DNA of 42,492 nucleotides from Chitinophagaceae bacterium (GTDB taxonomy: Bacteria > Bacteroidota > Bacteroidia > Chitinophagales > Chitinophagaceae): assembly GCA_009996675.1 (NCBI GenBank), contig JAACZQ010000018.1, positions 1 to 42,492 of the forward strand. Reading direction: 5' to 3'. Below are positions 18,483 through 26,907 of the stretch, in pieces. The notes beneath the pieces were generated by a model. The model made no database searches and was not told the origin of the DNA. It was given only the letters and a program-made list of their open reading frames with translations. A program made the translations under genes and the position numbers. Within the stretch, counting starts at the first letter, position 1; every line of letters begins with the position of its first letter.

Positions 18483-18869
18483 TTATTTTTTTAGCTTCTT
18501 TTTCGCTGCGGCTTTATCAGTGTTTTCCTGTACACGGAACTGTACCATGCGTTTGATGAGGCCGATGGGAAGCTTTTTATCCAACGGAAATTGCACCGTA
18601 CCTTTGGAAGTATGGTAGGTCGTTAATTCATCTTTGAAACTCTGTATGGCGCTGCCCGTGGGGTAGAAGCCAATATGTTTGGCATAACCGCCAAAATATA
18701 CCAGTACGCCATCCAGTTTGTATGCAGGCATCATATAACTGATCTGTTCCTGTGCTTTGGGAGCAGCCTGCAGAATAGCTTTGCGCATTTGGTTCAGTAA
18801 AGCCTGGGTTGCTTCCGGGAAGCTGGCAATATATGCATCAACTGTAGCGGCAACTTTACCTTGTTTCAT
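18483..18869 (-). CDS. DUF1801 (YdhG-like) domain protein
   Basis: This 128-residue cytosolic protein matches the DUF1801 family, some members of which resemble frataxin-like iron chaperones. Visible marks are TVDAYIASFPE near the N-terminus, QISYMMPAYKLDG, VYFGGYAKHIGFYPTG and the lysine-rich tail. The biochemical role of the family is not well settled, so I give none. It faces the GNAT gene with a 4-base gap and lies just downstream of the heme operon on the same strand, though more than 100 bases separate it from hmuV. Confidence 0.8.
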   Translation of the reverse strand: MKQGKVAATVDAYIASFPEATQALLNQMRKAILQAAPKAQEQISYMMPAYKLDGVLVYFGGYAKHIGFYPTGSAIQSFKDELTTYHTSKGTVQFPLDKKLPIGLIKRMVQFRVQENTDKAAAKKKLKK

Positions 18870-18980
18870 AATCGGTTATTGTGGTCTCGTTAAGATATAC
18901 AATTATCCGCAATTGCGTAACTATTTACACTCGCTGTTAGCATGGTGCACTATCGGGCAAGGATGTAACAACGGCAGCAA

Positions 18981-19754
18981 CTAAAAAATTAATTGCAGCT
19001 TACTGTTGTATTCCTGGATGTTTGGCTTCATGCCAAATGCGGTCAATACATGACCGGGTGTGAGTACGGTATGCGGACTCCCTTGGGCCAGTATGCTGCC
19101 TTCATGCAGGATGAAGAGCTGGTCTGCGAAACGGGCTGCCAGGTTCAGGTCATGCACTACACCCACCACGACACGGTTATCCTGTCGGGCCAATTGCTGT
19201 ACTGTTTCCATGAACTGGTACTGATGCTGTATATCCAGGTAGGTCAGCGGTTCATCCAATAGTAGATAACGGTCATACCCAGGTACAGGATACCAGGTTT
19301 GGGCCATGACGCGCGCAAAATGTACCCGTTGCTTTTCTCCGCCGCTGAGTGTTACATAATTGCGTTGGGCCAGTGGAATGAGGTCGAATTGTTCCATGGC
19401 TTCGCGGCAGGCGGTAAAATCTTTGGCATCGGGCTGACCGGTAAAGTGCGGATACCGTCCCATCATCACCACTTCTTCCACCCGCAAGGGGAAAGCCAGT
19501 TCCAGTTGCTGGGATAGTACTGCCCGAATGCGGGCCATTTCAATATGATTAAAGTCCCACAATGATTTATCGCCAAAGCGAATACTGCCTTGCTGGGGGC
19601 GTAACTGGTTGCAAAGTATTTTGAGTAGTGTGGATTTGCCCGCGCCATTCGGACCAATGATCAGACTGATCTGTCCCGGATGAAAATGAACCGATACATC
19701 TTCCAGCAAAGTACGGTTACCCACTACATATTGTATGTGTTGTGCTTTGATCAT
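18981..19754 (-). CDS. hmuV: Heme ABC transporter ATP-binding protein (HmuV-like)
   Basis: This 257-residue ATPase has Walker A GPNGAGKST, the signature LSGGEKQRVHFARV, Walker B YLLLDEPLTYLD and the H-loop VGVVHDLNLAARFAD. It belongs to the FepC/BtuD/HmuV group that powers import of iron complexes, heme or cobalamin. I start it at ATG 19754 (MIKAQHIQ), one base after the stop of the permease gene; the longer frame would run into hmuU. Heme is preferred because of the HmuT-type binding protein in the same operon and the absence of a visible cobalamin riboswitch. Confidence 0.88.
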   Translation of the reverse strand: MIKAQHIQYVVGNRTLLEDVSVHFHPGQISLIIGPNGAGKSTLLKILCNQLRPQQGSIRFGDKSLWDFNHIEMARIRAVLSQQLELAFPLRVEEVVMMGRYPHFTGQPDAKDFTACREAMEQFDLIPLAQRNYVTLSGGEKQRVHFARVMAQTWYPVPGYDRYLLLDEPLTYLDIQHQYQFMETVQQLARQDNRVVVGVVHDLNLAARFADQLFILHEGSILAQGSPHTVLTPGHVLTAFGMKPNIQEYNSKLQLIF

Positions 19755-19755
19755 G

Positions 19756-20793
19756 TCAGAAGAAATAATTGTTTTTGCGAAGCAGTACAATGAATACCGG
19801 AACACCAACCACGGATAATACAATACCAATCGGTAATTCGGCGGGTCTGAGTAACATACGGGCCGTGAGATCGGCCAGGCTTAACAGGATTCCTCCCAGC
19901 AAAGCGCTGTAGCCAATCAGTTTGCGGTTATCACTGCCGGAAATCATTCTTAATACATGCGGTATAATCAATCCCACAAATGCAATCACGCCCACAAAAG
20001 CCGTACAGGTGGCTACCATCACTACATTCAGCAATAAAATCTGCCAGCGTAATCTTTTGGTGTTAACACCCAGATACTGTGCTTCCTCTTCACCCAGCAT
20101 CAGGCTGTTCAGGTCCTTTGCATAGCGCAGGGACCAGAGGATACAGCTGATGGTCACAAAGCCACAGATGATGACAGATTTCCAATTGGCACCGGAAAGT
20201 GTACCCAGGTTCCAGAAAGTAATAGACCTGGCCTGCGGGTCACGGGCGGTGTAGGAGAGAAATCCCACACCACTCATGAATAAGGCATTGATGGCAATAC
20301 CGGTTAACAAGAGCGAGATCACACCACTGCGTCCTGTTTGCTTCGAAACAGATAACATAAAAACCAGGGCTGTGGCCGCAATGGCACCACTCACGGCAGC
20401 GATGGGTAAAGTCCATTCACCTGCCTGGAAACCAAAACTGCCTCCCAATACGAAATAAAGCGCTGCACCAAAAGCTGCGCCGCTGGAAGTGCCTACCAGT
20501 CCTGGTTCAACGATCGGATTACGAAACAGGGCCTGCATGAGGGTTCCCCCCGTAGCCAGTGCCGCACCCACTATCACGCATAAAACGGTACGGGGCAAAC
20601 GGATGGACAGGAATATCCGTTCATTCAGGTTCATATCAGTCTCGCCACGGAATACTTTTTGCAGGGCGCTGGACATTTCTGACGTGTGTATGGATACAGC
20701 GCCATAACCGGCACCTAGTATCATACAAACCAACAAACCCAGGCATAACAGTACAAAGCCACTGCCGGGATATTTACTGAGCAGATTTTTCAT
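19756..20793 (-). CDS. hmuU: FecCD-family heme/iron ABC permease (HmuU-like)
   Basis: This 345-residue permease has about ten hydrophobic segments and FecCD family marks: LRLPRTVL-like SIRLPRTVLCVIVGAALATGGTLMQALFRNPIVEPGLVGTSSGAA (split here by eye), LLLTGIAINALF, and GVIAFVGLIIPHVLRMISGSDNR, the cytoplasmic coupling region. It would move heme or a ferric complex across the inner membrane with HmuV. Its first 20 bases overlap the end of hmuT, which suggests translational coupling. Confidence 0.9.
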   Translation of the reverse strand: MKNLLSKYPGSGFVLLCLGLLVCMILGAGYGAVSIHTSEMSSALQKVFRGETDMNLNERIFLSIRLPRTVLCVIVGAALATGGTLMQALFRNPIVEPGLVGTSSGAAFGAALYFVLGGSFGFQAGEWTLPIAAVSGAIAATALVFMLSVSKQTGRSGVISLLLTGIAINALFMSGVGFLSYTARDPQARSITFWNLGTLSGANWKSVIICGFVTISCILWSLRYAKDLNSLMLGEEEAQYLGVNTKRLRWQILLLNVVMVATCTAFVGVIAFVGLIIPHVLRMISGSDNRKLIGYSALLGGILLSLADLTARMLLRPAELPIGIVLSVVGVPVFIVLLRKNNYFF

Positions 20794-21655
20794 GGATCAG
20801 TTTTTGCAGTGCCAGTACATTCTTACCGGTACGTGGCCCCAGGTATACCATATCATGTTCTTCCACCCGGTAAATACGATTACTGATTGCGGCGCGTGTT
20901 TTGGCAACACCGGGTAATTCCTTGATCTTATCCAGGGAACCGAGTTTATCATACCCGAAATCGGTTAAAAGTATCACATCCGGATCGGCCGCTGCAATGG
21001 CTTCCGGTGATAATTGTTTCATGCCTTTTTGATCGCTAACCGTAATGCGGCCACCGGCCCAGCCGATCATCTTAGCAGCGGTACTTTTTTGTGTCATGAC
21101 CAGGTATACATTGGATGCCTGACCAAAATGAATCACCAGTACTTTTACGGTGTCTTTGTATTGCCGGGCCTGTTCCAGTGCCAGCGCCATATCCTGATCC
21201 AGTTGTCTCACCAGTGAATCAGCAGCCTGTTCTTTGTGAAAATAAGTACCCATTTCCCGGATCAGGGAATCGGTACCGGCAATTGTTTCTCCGTGTTTGG
21301 TGAATACTTTCATGGGAATCTGCAGGTCTTTCAATTGTTTCACCACATGCTCCGGCCCGATATTGTTGTCGTGTAAAATGATATCGGGTTTGGCTGCCAG
21401 TAAAGCTTCTGCACTCAGGGCGCGATGATAACCTACGGTGGGCAATTGTTTGAGGGCTGCCGGGTAAGTACTGGAAACATCTACTGCTACCAGATCCTGC
21501 TGCGCCCCTAATGCATAAATGATCTCGCTGTATTGTTTGGCAATACTAACCAAACGGGTTCCGCTGACATGCGTTTGATGCTCCTGGTTGCTGAAGCGGC
21601 CGCAGGAAGAAAGCAGGAAACAAAAACATAAACTATAGCAAACAAAAAGTTTCAT
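20774..21655 (-). CDS. hmuT: Heme-binding periplasmic lipoprotein (HmuT-like)
   Basis: This 293-residue substrate-binding lipoprotein has a signal peptide with lipobox LSSC (Cys18). The two-lobed TroA/BtuF fold is indicated by YSEIIYALGAQQDLVAVD, LPTVGYHRALSAEALLAAKPD and a long connecting helix. The C-terminal part, LSPEAIAAADPDVILLTDFGYDKLG...LGPRTGKN, resembles HmuT-type heme-binding proteins. It would pass heme from the receptor to HmuUV. A hairpin lies in the 40-base gap after the receptor gene. Confidence 0.85.
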   Translation of the reverse strand: MKLFVCYSLCFCFLLSSCGRFSNQEHQTHVSGTRLVSIAKQYSEIIYALGAQQDLVAVDVSSTYPAALKQLPTVGYHRALSAEALLAAKPDIILHDNNIGPEHVVKQLKDLQIPMKVFTKHGETIAGTDSLIREMGTYFHKEQAADSLVRQLDQDMALALEQARQYKDTVKVLVIHFGQASNVYLVMTQKSTAAKMIGWAGGRITVSDQKGMKQLSPEAIAAADPDVILLTDFGYDKLGSLDKIKELPGVAKTRAAISNRIYRVEEHDMVYLGPRTGKNVLALQKLIHEKSAQ

Positions 21656-21669
21656 AAACAGGAATTAAA

Positions 21670-21689
21670 GGGCCATCCGGAGATGGCCC
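21670..21689 (-). terminator. Attenuator-like hairpin between receptor gene and hmuT
   Basis: GGGCCATC and GATGGCCC form a perfect 8-bp stem with a 4-base loop. On the minus strand it is followed by TTTAATT, a short U-rich tract. It lies between the stop of the TonB-dependent receptor gene and the start of hmuT and could cause partial termination or protect the 3' end of the receptor message. Confidence 0.55.
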
Positions 21690-21695
21690 CTGGGT

Positions 21696-24095
21696 TTAAA
21701 AAGTATATTTCAGGTTAATACCACCGAAATAATTCGCCTTGTCAGGGGCGGGTAAATAGGTGTCGGGTAACTGGTTGATGAATACCATATAGTAATACTG
21801 CGTATTGGTTATATTATTGGCACCTAAATACGCATCCAGTTCAAATTTACCAAACGCTTTGCGGTAGCCCAGTTTGGCATTCAGCAGGGCGTAAGGATGG
21901 GTTTTATTCACACCATCGGAAGTAATATCCATACCGCTGCGGTGATGATAATTGATATTGCCATACAGCCCCGCACGGGTATCCACATCTGCACCCAGGT
22001 TAACCACCCAACGCGGAACACCAGCCACCCGGTTACCGGAATAATTTTCAATAATCAGGCTATCCTTATTGCTTCTGTCCTTGCCTACACGTTGGTACTG
22101 GTAATTCTCATAGTGAAAATCGGAGAAGGTGAAATTACCGAAGGGTTTAATGCTGCGTACAAAACCATTGGACGACTGATACAAAGTGTATTTAGCCAGG
22201 AATTCAATACCCTTATTATTCAGGGTGCCGGCATTTACAATATACGTATACAATGTTGCAGTGTTAGCCGGGTTGGGAACAGCAACGGTGGTAAACTTGT
22301 TCTGGAATTTGGCCTGGAATAAAGCCAGTGTATAGAATAGTTTGCCCCCCAATATATTTCCCTTGGTACCCAGTTCCAACTGTGCACCTTTCTCCGGACG
22401 CAGACCCGTATTTAGTTGACCGGTTGTGGCAATGAGAATATTGGCACTAACCGGTGCTTTATAACCACTGCTGTAATTGGCGTATACCGATACATCGCGA
22501 CCAATTCGCTTGTTGATGGCAAGGGTAGGAGATACCAGGCCGCTGTATTTGTTGGCATAGGTTTTTAACTTGGTATTACCTGCTGTGTTATTGGTGAGTG
22601 CCCATAAACGATCATCGAGTTGCAGAGACTGACTGCTGATGCCCAGTCCGGCTGTTATACTCAAACCCTTGGGCAAACCCATTGTCCACTGCGTAAAATA
22701 AGAGGCAGTACTGTTTATAGTAGCCTGGTTGCTACGTACAGTTGTAATGACATTGTAACCACCGGGATTGGTATTGTCGGTTCCCATGGTATATCCAATA
22801 GTAATGGCATTCATTTTCTGTAATTCCAGCCCGGTAATACCGGCAAGACTAATATTATTGCCCAATGAAAAAATGGTATTGAAAACAGAACGCAAACCAT
22901 AATTCAGGGGATTTTTATCTGTCCAGCCACCCGCAGAACTCTGATCGGTACTTTGTGCTGAACCAAAGAAAGATGTGGTGTTGGTGATCCCTTCTCTGAA
23001 CTGGTAAGTATGGCTCACCCCTGCACGGAAAGTGCTAACGGCAGCATGTGCATTGTTTTTTACATACGCAGGGTTGCCGGAATAATCCCGGGCATAGTAC
23101 TGTGCCATGGTCAGTTCACCATTGCGGGCATCGTAGCTGTTGCTGTATCCGGCATAAGCGGTGAGTGTCTGACGGCTGTTCAGGGTGAAATCCCCCATAA
23201 AGTTCATGAAATCCTTTCTTGCTTCGGTATGATTCATGTAGCCGTTGAAATTCTGGTGTCCGTAATTAATGAGTACGGAACTGTTCTTGCCGCCAATGGA
23301 CAAACGGGTAGTGGTTCTTAACAGTCCATAACTGCCGGTAAGAAAATCCTGACTGATGGATGTTTTCTCACGGGCCGCTTTCTGTGTTTGCAGGTTGATT
23401 ACGCCGGCAATGGCCAGACCGTATAAGGTACCGGATGGGCCTTTGGTAATCTCAGCATTTTCGAGAGAGGCAAAATCAATATCGTCCAGTACAGTAATAC
23501 CTTCTGCATCGGTAATGGGTATACCATTGAGATAGGTTTTAGAACCCTGACTGTCGAAATTGCCATTCACCCCGCGGATGCCAATACCATTGCCATAACC
23601 ACGGATATTAAATTGCTGACCACCGGAATTGCTGCGTCGCTGCATGGTAATGCCCGGTGTATTGTTGTTCAATGCGTCATCAAAATATAAACCAGTACCC
23701 CTTTTTAATTCGGTTTCCCGCAGCTGTACAATGGAGATGGGTTGTTCCAGTTGCGATTTGCGCAGGCCACTGCCGGCAGTGGTTTCCACAGCATCCAGTT
23801 CATTCACCTGTTCCTTCAGTTCAATATCGAGCTGACCGCCACAGGAAGCGGTTGCAGCAGTGGTCTGGTAGCCAATAAAAGAAATACGCAACTGCGATTT
23901 ACCACCGGTACAGCTGAAACTGAATTCGCCCCGGTCATTGGTTTTTATAACGGATTTTCCATTCAGTTGTACTGTGGCACCCGCCATGGGTTGTTTGTGT
24001 GAGTCCAGTACACGACCCCGGATCGTACCCTGCTGGGCATAAGCAGCAATAGCACATATACTGCCCGTCAGGAGCAGTAAAAACATTTTTTTCAC
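21696..24095 (-). CDS. TonB-dependent receptor, probably for heme or a ferric complex
   Basis: This 799-residue outer-membrane receptor has a signal peptide (cleavage near AAYAQ), a carboxypeptidase-regulatory-like domain (residues about 24-105, GTIRGRVLDSHKQPMAGATV), a plug domain with FNIRGYGNGIGIRGVNGNF and ITKGPSGTLYG, and a long beta-barrel ending in GGINLKYTF with the terminal Phe. I use GTG 24095, which adds Val-Lys-Lys ahead of MFLLLL and gives the signal its basic start; ATG 24086 is the alternative. No SusD gene follows, so it is not a SusC-type glycan importer. Ligand is inferred from the HmuTUV genes downstream. Confidence 0.9.
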   Translation of the reverse strand: MKKMFLLLLTGSICAIAAYAQQGTIRGRVLDSHKQPMAGATVQLNGKSVIKTNDRGEFSFSCTGGKSQLRISFIGYQTTAATASCGGQLDIELKEQVNELDAVETTAGSGLRKSQLEQPISIVQLRETELKRGTGLYFDDALNNNTPGITMQRRSNSGGQQFNIRGYGNGIGIRGVNGNFDSQGSKTYLNGIPITDAEGITVLDDIDFASLENAEITKGPSGTLYGLAIAGVINLQTQKAAREKTSISQDFLTGSYGLLRTTTRLSIGGKNSSVLINYGHQNFNGYMNHTEARKDFMNFMGDFTLNSRQTLTAYAGYSNSYDARNGELTMAQYYARDYSGNPAYVKNNAHAAVSTFRAGVSHTYQFREGITNTTSFFGSAQSTDQSSAGGWTDKNPLNYGLRSVFNTIFSLGNNISLAGITGLELQKMNAITIGYTMGTDNTNPGGYNVITTVRSNQATINSTASYFTQWTMGLPKGLSITAGLGISSQSLQLDDRLWALTNNTAGNTKLKTYANKYSGLVSPTLAINKRIGRDVSVYANYSSGYKAPVSANILIATTGQLNTGLRPEKGAQLELGTKGNILGGKLFYTLALFQAKFQNKFTTVAVPNPANTATLYTYIVNAGTLNNKGIEFLAKYTLYQSSNGFVRSIKPFGNFTFSDFHYENYQYQRVGKDRSNKDSLIIENYSGNRVAGVPRWVVNLGADVDTRAGLYGNINYHHRSGMDITSDGVNKTHPYALLNAKLGYRKAFGKFELDAYLGANNITNTQYYYMVFINQLPDTYLPAPDKANYFGGINLKYTF

Positions 24096-24184
24096 AAGCG
24101 TTGATTTAGTTAACGGTAAACAAAACAGTACAGGCATACCCATGCGGATACATCCGTACAAGAACAGTTATTGGTATCGTTACA

Positions 24185-24718
24185 CTAAATACGGGGTGGG
24201 GGTGTGAGTATTTCCCGGGGAAGCCGGTGCAGGGAAACAGGATAGTAGGGTATATGCAATAAAGCATCGGCATATACAGTGCCGGCAGTTTCCGCGGGCA
24301 GTTCATAGACCAGACTGTGAAAAGCTTTCAATAGTTTTTTCACCGGCATGCCATCGCCATGGTCCTGCTGACGGTCCATCCGCTCCTGTACCTGCTGGTC
24401 CAGCTGTGCGAACAACCTTGTCTCTTCCTCATCACTGATGCAGTGATACGCAATTTGCCCATTACTGGTTTCTGAGCGAACCACATCATACATTTTCCCC
24501 TGGTAGCGGAATTCTTTTTCGTCTTTGGTCCATTGCAATACAGGGTCTTGGGCAGAACGGGCGGTGATCAGGTGTAATTGGTCATTGGGTACGGCACGCT
24601 TCAGGTTACGCTTAACCTCCCGGCGGATCTGGCTGCGCTGCCAGTGCGTAACGGGGTAATACCAGGCGGTATTGATGAGCAGTACGATGGTTAATATCAA
24701 TGCCGTTACACGCAGCAT
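24185..24718 (-). CDS. Unknown membrane-anchored protein at the head of the heme operon
   Basis: I do not recognise this 177-residue protein. It has one N-terminal hydrophobic helix (VTALILTIVLLINTAWYYPVTHW) followed by a basic segment (RRSQ-like SQIRREVKRNLKR) and a mostly polar extracytoplasmic part with KEFRYQGKMYDVVRSET, then a helical segment and a proline-rich end. The layout suggests a periplasmic domain tethered to the inner membrane. It is the first gene of the heme-uptake unit, 89 bases ahead of the receptor. ATG 24718 is preferred; TTG and GTG codons just before it overlap the promoter. The transcript may be nearly leaderless. Confidence 0.65.
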   Translation of the reverse strand: MLRVTALILTIVLLINTAWYYPVTHWQRSQIRREVKRNLKRAVPNDQLHLITARSAQDPVLQWTKDEKEFRYQGKMYDVVRSETSNGQIAYHCISDEEETRLFAQLDQQVQERMDRQQDHGDGMPVKKLLKAFHSLVYELPAETAGTVYADALLHIPYYPVSLHRLPREILTPPPRI

Positions 24719-24721
24719 CAC

Positions 24722-24739
24722 CAAATATAATGATAATCA
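24722..24739 (-). promoter_or_regulatory. Fur-box-like operator overlapping the heme operon promoter
   Basis: Positions 24727-24739 read ATAATGATAATCA, a 13-base uninterrupted match to the core of the classical 19-base Fur box. On the minus strand a perfect -7 element TATATTTG (24722-24729) overlaps it, so a bound Fur-type repressor would block the promoter. The rest of the 19-mer does not match, and no -33 element is clear. The position in front of an iron/heme uptake operon supports function. Confidence 0.55.
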
Positions 24740-24864
24740 GGTAAGTAGCTCTCCACAGTAGATGAATGGGTAAGTCCGGTGGATGAAAGGGTTAAAGCAG
24801 CAGATCAGATCCCAGCTTGCAGGGCTGCTTTCTTTGGTGTATATTGTTAACCACACCAATATTC

Positions 24865-26229
24865 ATGGGCGAATCCGCATATATCCGGGGAAACAGGCAG
24901 CAGGCAGACAATACTGCAAGGGTACAGGCTGTCCCAACCGCTGCCGTACAGGCTGCCGGGCCGGAAGCGGATCGGCAGGCTCTGGCCGACCAGAGTACCC
25001 AGGTGCAGCAGTTGCGCAAATACCAGGGTATGGCCAATGGTGCAGTGGGTGGTAACGCACCCATACCACCCAGTGGCAGTATCATACAAGCCAAACTGGT
25101 TTCGGGCAATAATGTGGAATACAGCAAAGACGCCGATCTGCCCATTGGTGAAGAGAAGAAACCAAGCAAACTGATCAAGAAACTGATTGCCGATTCCGAA
25201 ACCTATTACCTGCCCAAAACACCCGCAACCAATTATGAAACGGCAGCCAGTGTAAAAGCACTCAAAAAGAAAAAATATATCCTGGGCGAATCACATGGTT
25301 CCGGTATGTGGGAAGCCCGAACAGCCGGCTGGGATCAGATACCCAAAATGCTTGAAGGCATCAAAGGCTTCAAGGCGGAAGATGATAAACACGGGGAAGT
25401 ACTGAATGAAAACAACCTGAGTGTGAAAGGGAAAGCACAGGCAGAAGGTATTCCCCTGGAAGATTCGCATCATTATACACTGGGAGGCATATTACTGGCA
25501 CAGCAACTATTGAACAGTTATGAAACTTATAAGAGCGATGCCATGCTCAAGGAGCGGATCACCGAAGTGACCAATATGTTATTGCAGTACGTGGTAGTGG
25601 GGCATGAATGGGCCGGGAAAATGGATGCAGCACCGGTAGCTGATTCACGGCAGGGCCGGTTTTTACAGATCGGTCAGAAAACACTGGCATCACCGGCATT
25701 TGCGTTGATGAAAAATATTCGAAAAGACACAAAAGATGTATCCCTGCTCACCAAACAGGAAATTGCAACCATACAAACCCACCTGACTGAAGTTGCAGCA
25801 TTATTACTGGAACTGATTGATACCAGACCGATGGGTGGTGGTTTCCTGGGCATGGGTAAATCGCGGCAGGGGGCTGATCCGATCAAGAATCGTGATGAGG
25901 TAACCAAGCTCAGTAAGGCTGGTGCGGGTAGCGGCGAGCAGGTGATCAGTGCAATACGGCAGGGCAGCCTGGTCAGGGAACTGGCCATGATCGAAAATAT
26001 TAAATCAGGCACCAAACCATTGATGGTGCAAATAGGGGATGAGCATGTGGACCGAGTGGCTTCTGCTGTTGGTGCCGATGCGGTAGCCGTACCCAAGACC
26101 GCTGACTTCGATGGTATGATCACGGAGAATGCACCACCGGATGTAGCGACGATCAAAAAACTGGAACAACCTTCACCGTTTAGAATCGACCCGGATAACT
26201 ATTTCCCCGGTATGCACGATTTTAGTTAG
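24865..26229 (+). CDS. Candidate eCIS/DUF4157-type effector with a TIKI-like (GESHG/GDEH) domain
   Basis: This 454-residue protein has no secretion signal. Its first ~80 residues resemble the leader of DUF4157-type, eCIS-associated proteins: a short start (MGESAYIRGNRQQADN), then ADRQALADQSTQVQQLRKY and QGMANG, ending with PIPPSGSIIQAKLV. The remainder is a separate domain with YILGESHGSGMWEA (Glu142, His144) and, near the end, MVQIGDEHVDRVASAVGADA (Asp392, Glu393, His394). This pairing recalls the TIKI superfamily (TraB, ChaN, EreA), where such Glu and His residues form the metal or catalytic site. ATG 24865 is preferred because the leader starts there; ATG 24817 adds a hydrophobic stretch. 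It is divergent from the heme operon. No eCIS structural gene is present. Domain assignments are by eye and tentative. Confidence 0.6.
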   Translation: MGESAYIRGNRQQADNTARVQAVPTAAVQAAGPEADRQALADQSTQVQQLRKYQGMANGAVGGNAPIPPSGSIIQAKLVSGNNVEYSKDADLPIGEEKKPSKLIKKLIADSETYYLPKTPATNYETAASVKALKKKKYILGESHGSGMWEARTAGWDQIPKMLEGIKGFKAEDDKHGEVLNENNLSVKGKAQAEGIPLEDSHHYTLGGILLAQQLLNSYETYKSDAMLKERITEVTNMLLQYVVVGHEWAGKMDAAPVADSRQGRFLQIGQKTLASPAFALMKNIRKDTKDVSLLTKQEIATIQTHLTEVAALLLELIDTRPMGGGFLGMGKSRQGADPIKNRDEVTKLSKAGAGSGEQVISAIRQGSLVRELAMIENIKSGTKPLMVQIGDEHVDRVASAVGADAVAVPKTADFDGMITENAPPDVATIKKLEQPSPFRIDPDNYFPGMHDFS

Positions 26230-26251
26230 GACACCATGGGACTTGCAGCTT

Positions 26252-26731
26252 TTACTCGCGTGCCGTATAATCAAAATTCTCTTTTCTGTAGGCCCCGTTT
26301 TTACGCCCTTCAATACTGGCCCATAAACGATTGCCCGTTCGACGGTAGGTGATGCGCTGCGGAAAATCGTGTGCAGGATTCTCGCAAATAAATTCATCCT
26401 TCCCCAGGAAAATCAGGGTAAAGCGAACGGGTTGATTCCTGTTTTGACCCTGAACCGTTGGAATATAATACCATTGATCTTTTTCTTTCAGAATCACCAC
26501 TTCTTCCAGTAAAACACTGTCTCCATTGGCCTTTTTACTATAGCTGGAACCTTTGTAACTGCTGTCGGCCTGTAAAGACCATTGTTCAATGATCATACCA
26601 TTGCGTGCCGGCATTTGCCAGGTTCCTGCGAGCCATAATAGGGAAGCCGATGGCTGTGCTGTAGCCTGGGTCGGGTACAGCTGAATCGTTGTCAAACAAA
26701 TAATGGTTGCATATACAAACCGGTTTGGCAT
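26252..26731 (-). CDS. DUF6265-like secreted protein
   Basis: This 159-residue protein has a signal peptide (cleavage near QATAQ) and a lipocalin-like small beta-barrel pattern: LLWLAGTWQMPARNG, IIEQWSLQADSSYKGSSY, FLGKDEFICENPAHDFPQRITYRR and LWASIEGRKNG. These marks match the DUF6265 family common in Bacteroidota. Its ligand or role is not known. The gene is convergent with the candidate effector (22-base gap with no visible terminator) and divergent from the PHP gene. Confidence 0.8.
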   Translation of the reverse strand: MPNRFVYATIICLTTIQLYPTQATAQPSASLLWLAGTWQMPARNGMIIEQWSLQADSSYKGSSYSKKANGDSVLLEEVVILKEKDQWYYIPTVQGQNRNQPVRFTLIFLGKDEFICENPAHDFPQRITYRRTGNRLWASIEGRKNGAYRKENFDYTARE

Positions 26732-26907
26732 GCTTTCTTTTCACTAATATAACTACCTGATCACTTTTTTCAAAATCGTTTCAATGGCTATTGATTGAGC
26801 ACCCTGAGAAGTTCCCGCCATTCGTTAATGACCTATCGTTAATTTTTTCCCTGCAAAAATGTATATTAGTACAACTGTTGTTCCCCTTCACATCTAAACC
26901 CTCTTGT

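Noticed and set aside
18949..18960. Twelve bases identical to the 5' end of tRNA-Gln (ACTATCGGGCAA)
   Set aside because: Short, isolated, with no other tRNA part near it and no gene boundary; chance cannot be excluded and the 5' end is not the usual integration target.
19756..24718. Cobalamin uptake instead of heme uptake for the ABC/TonB operon
   Set aside because: No cobalamin riboswitch-like leader is seen, and the binding protein and the Fur-like site fit heme or iron better; not fully excluded.
24817..24864. Longer start of the effector candidate giving a hydrophobic N-terminus (FLWCILLTTPIF)
   Set aside because: eCIS/DUF4157-type leaders begin as at 24865, and the extra part lacks a basic start and a cleavage site, so it is not a good signal peptide.
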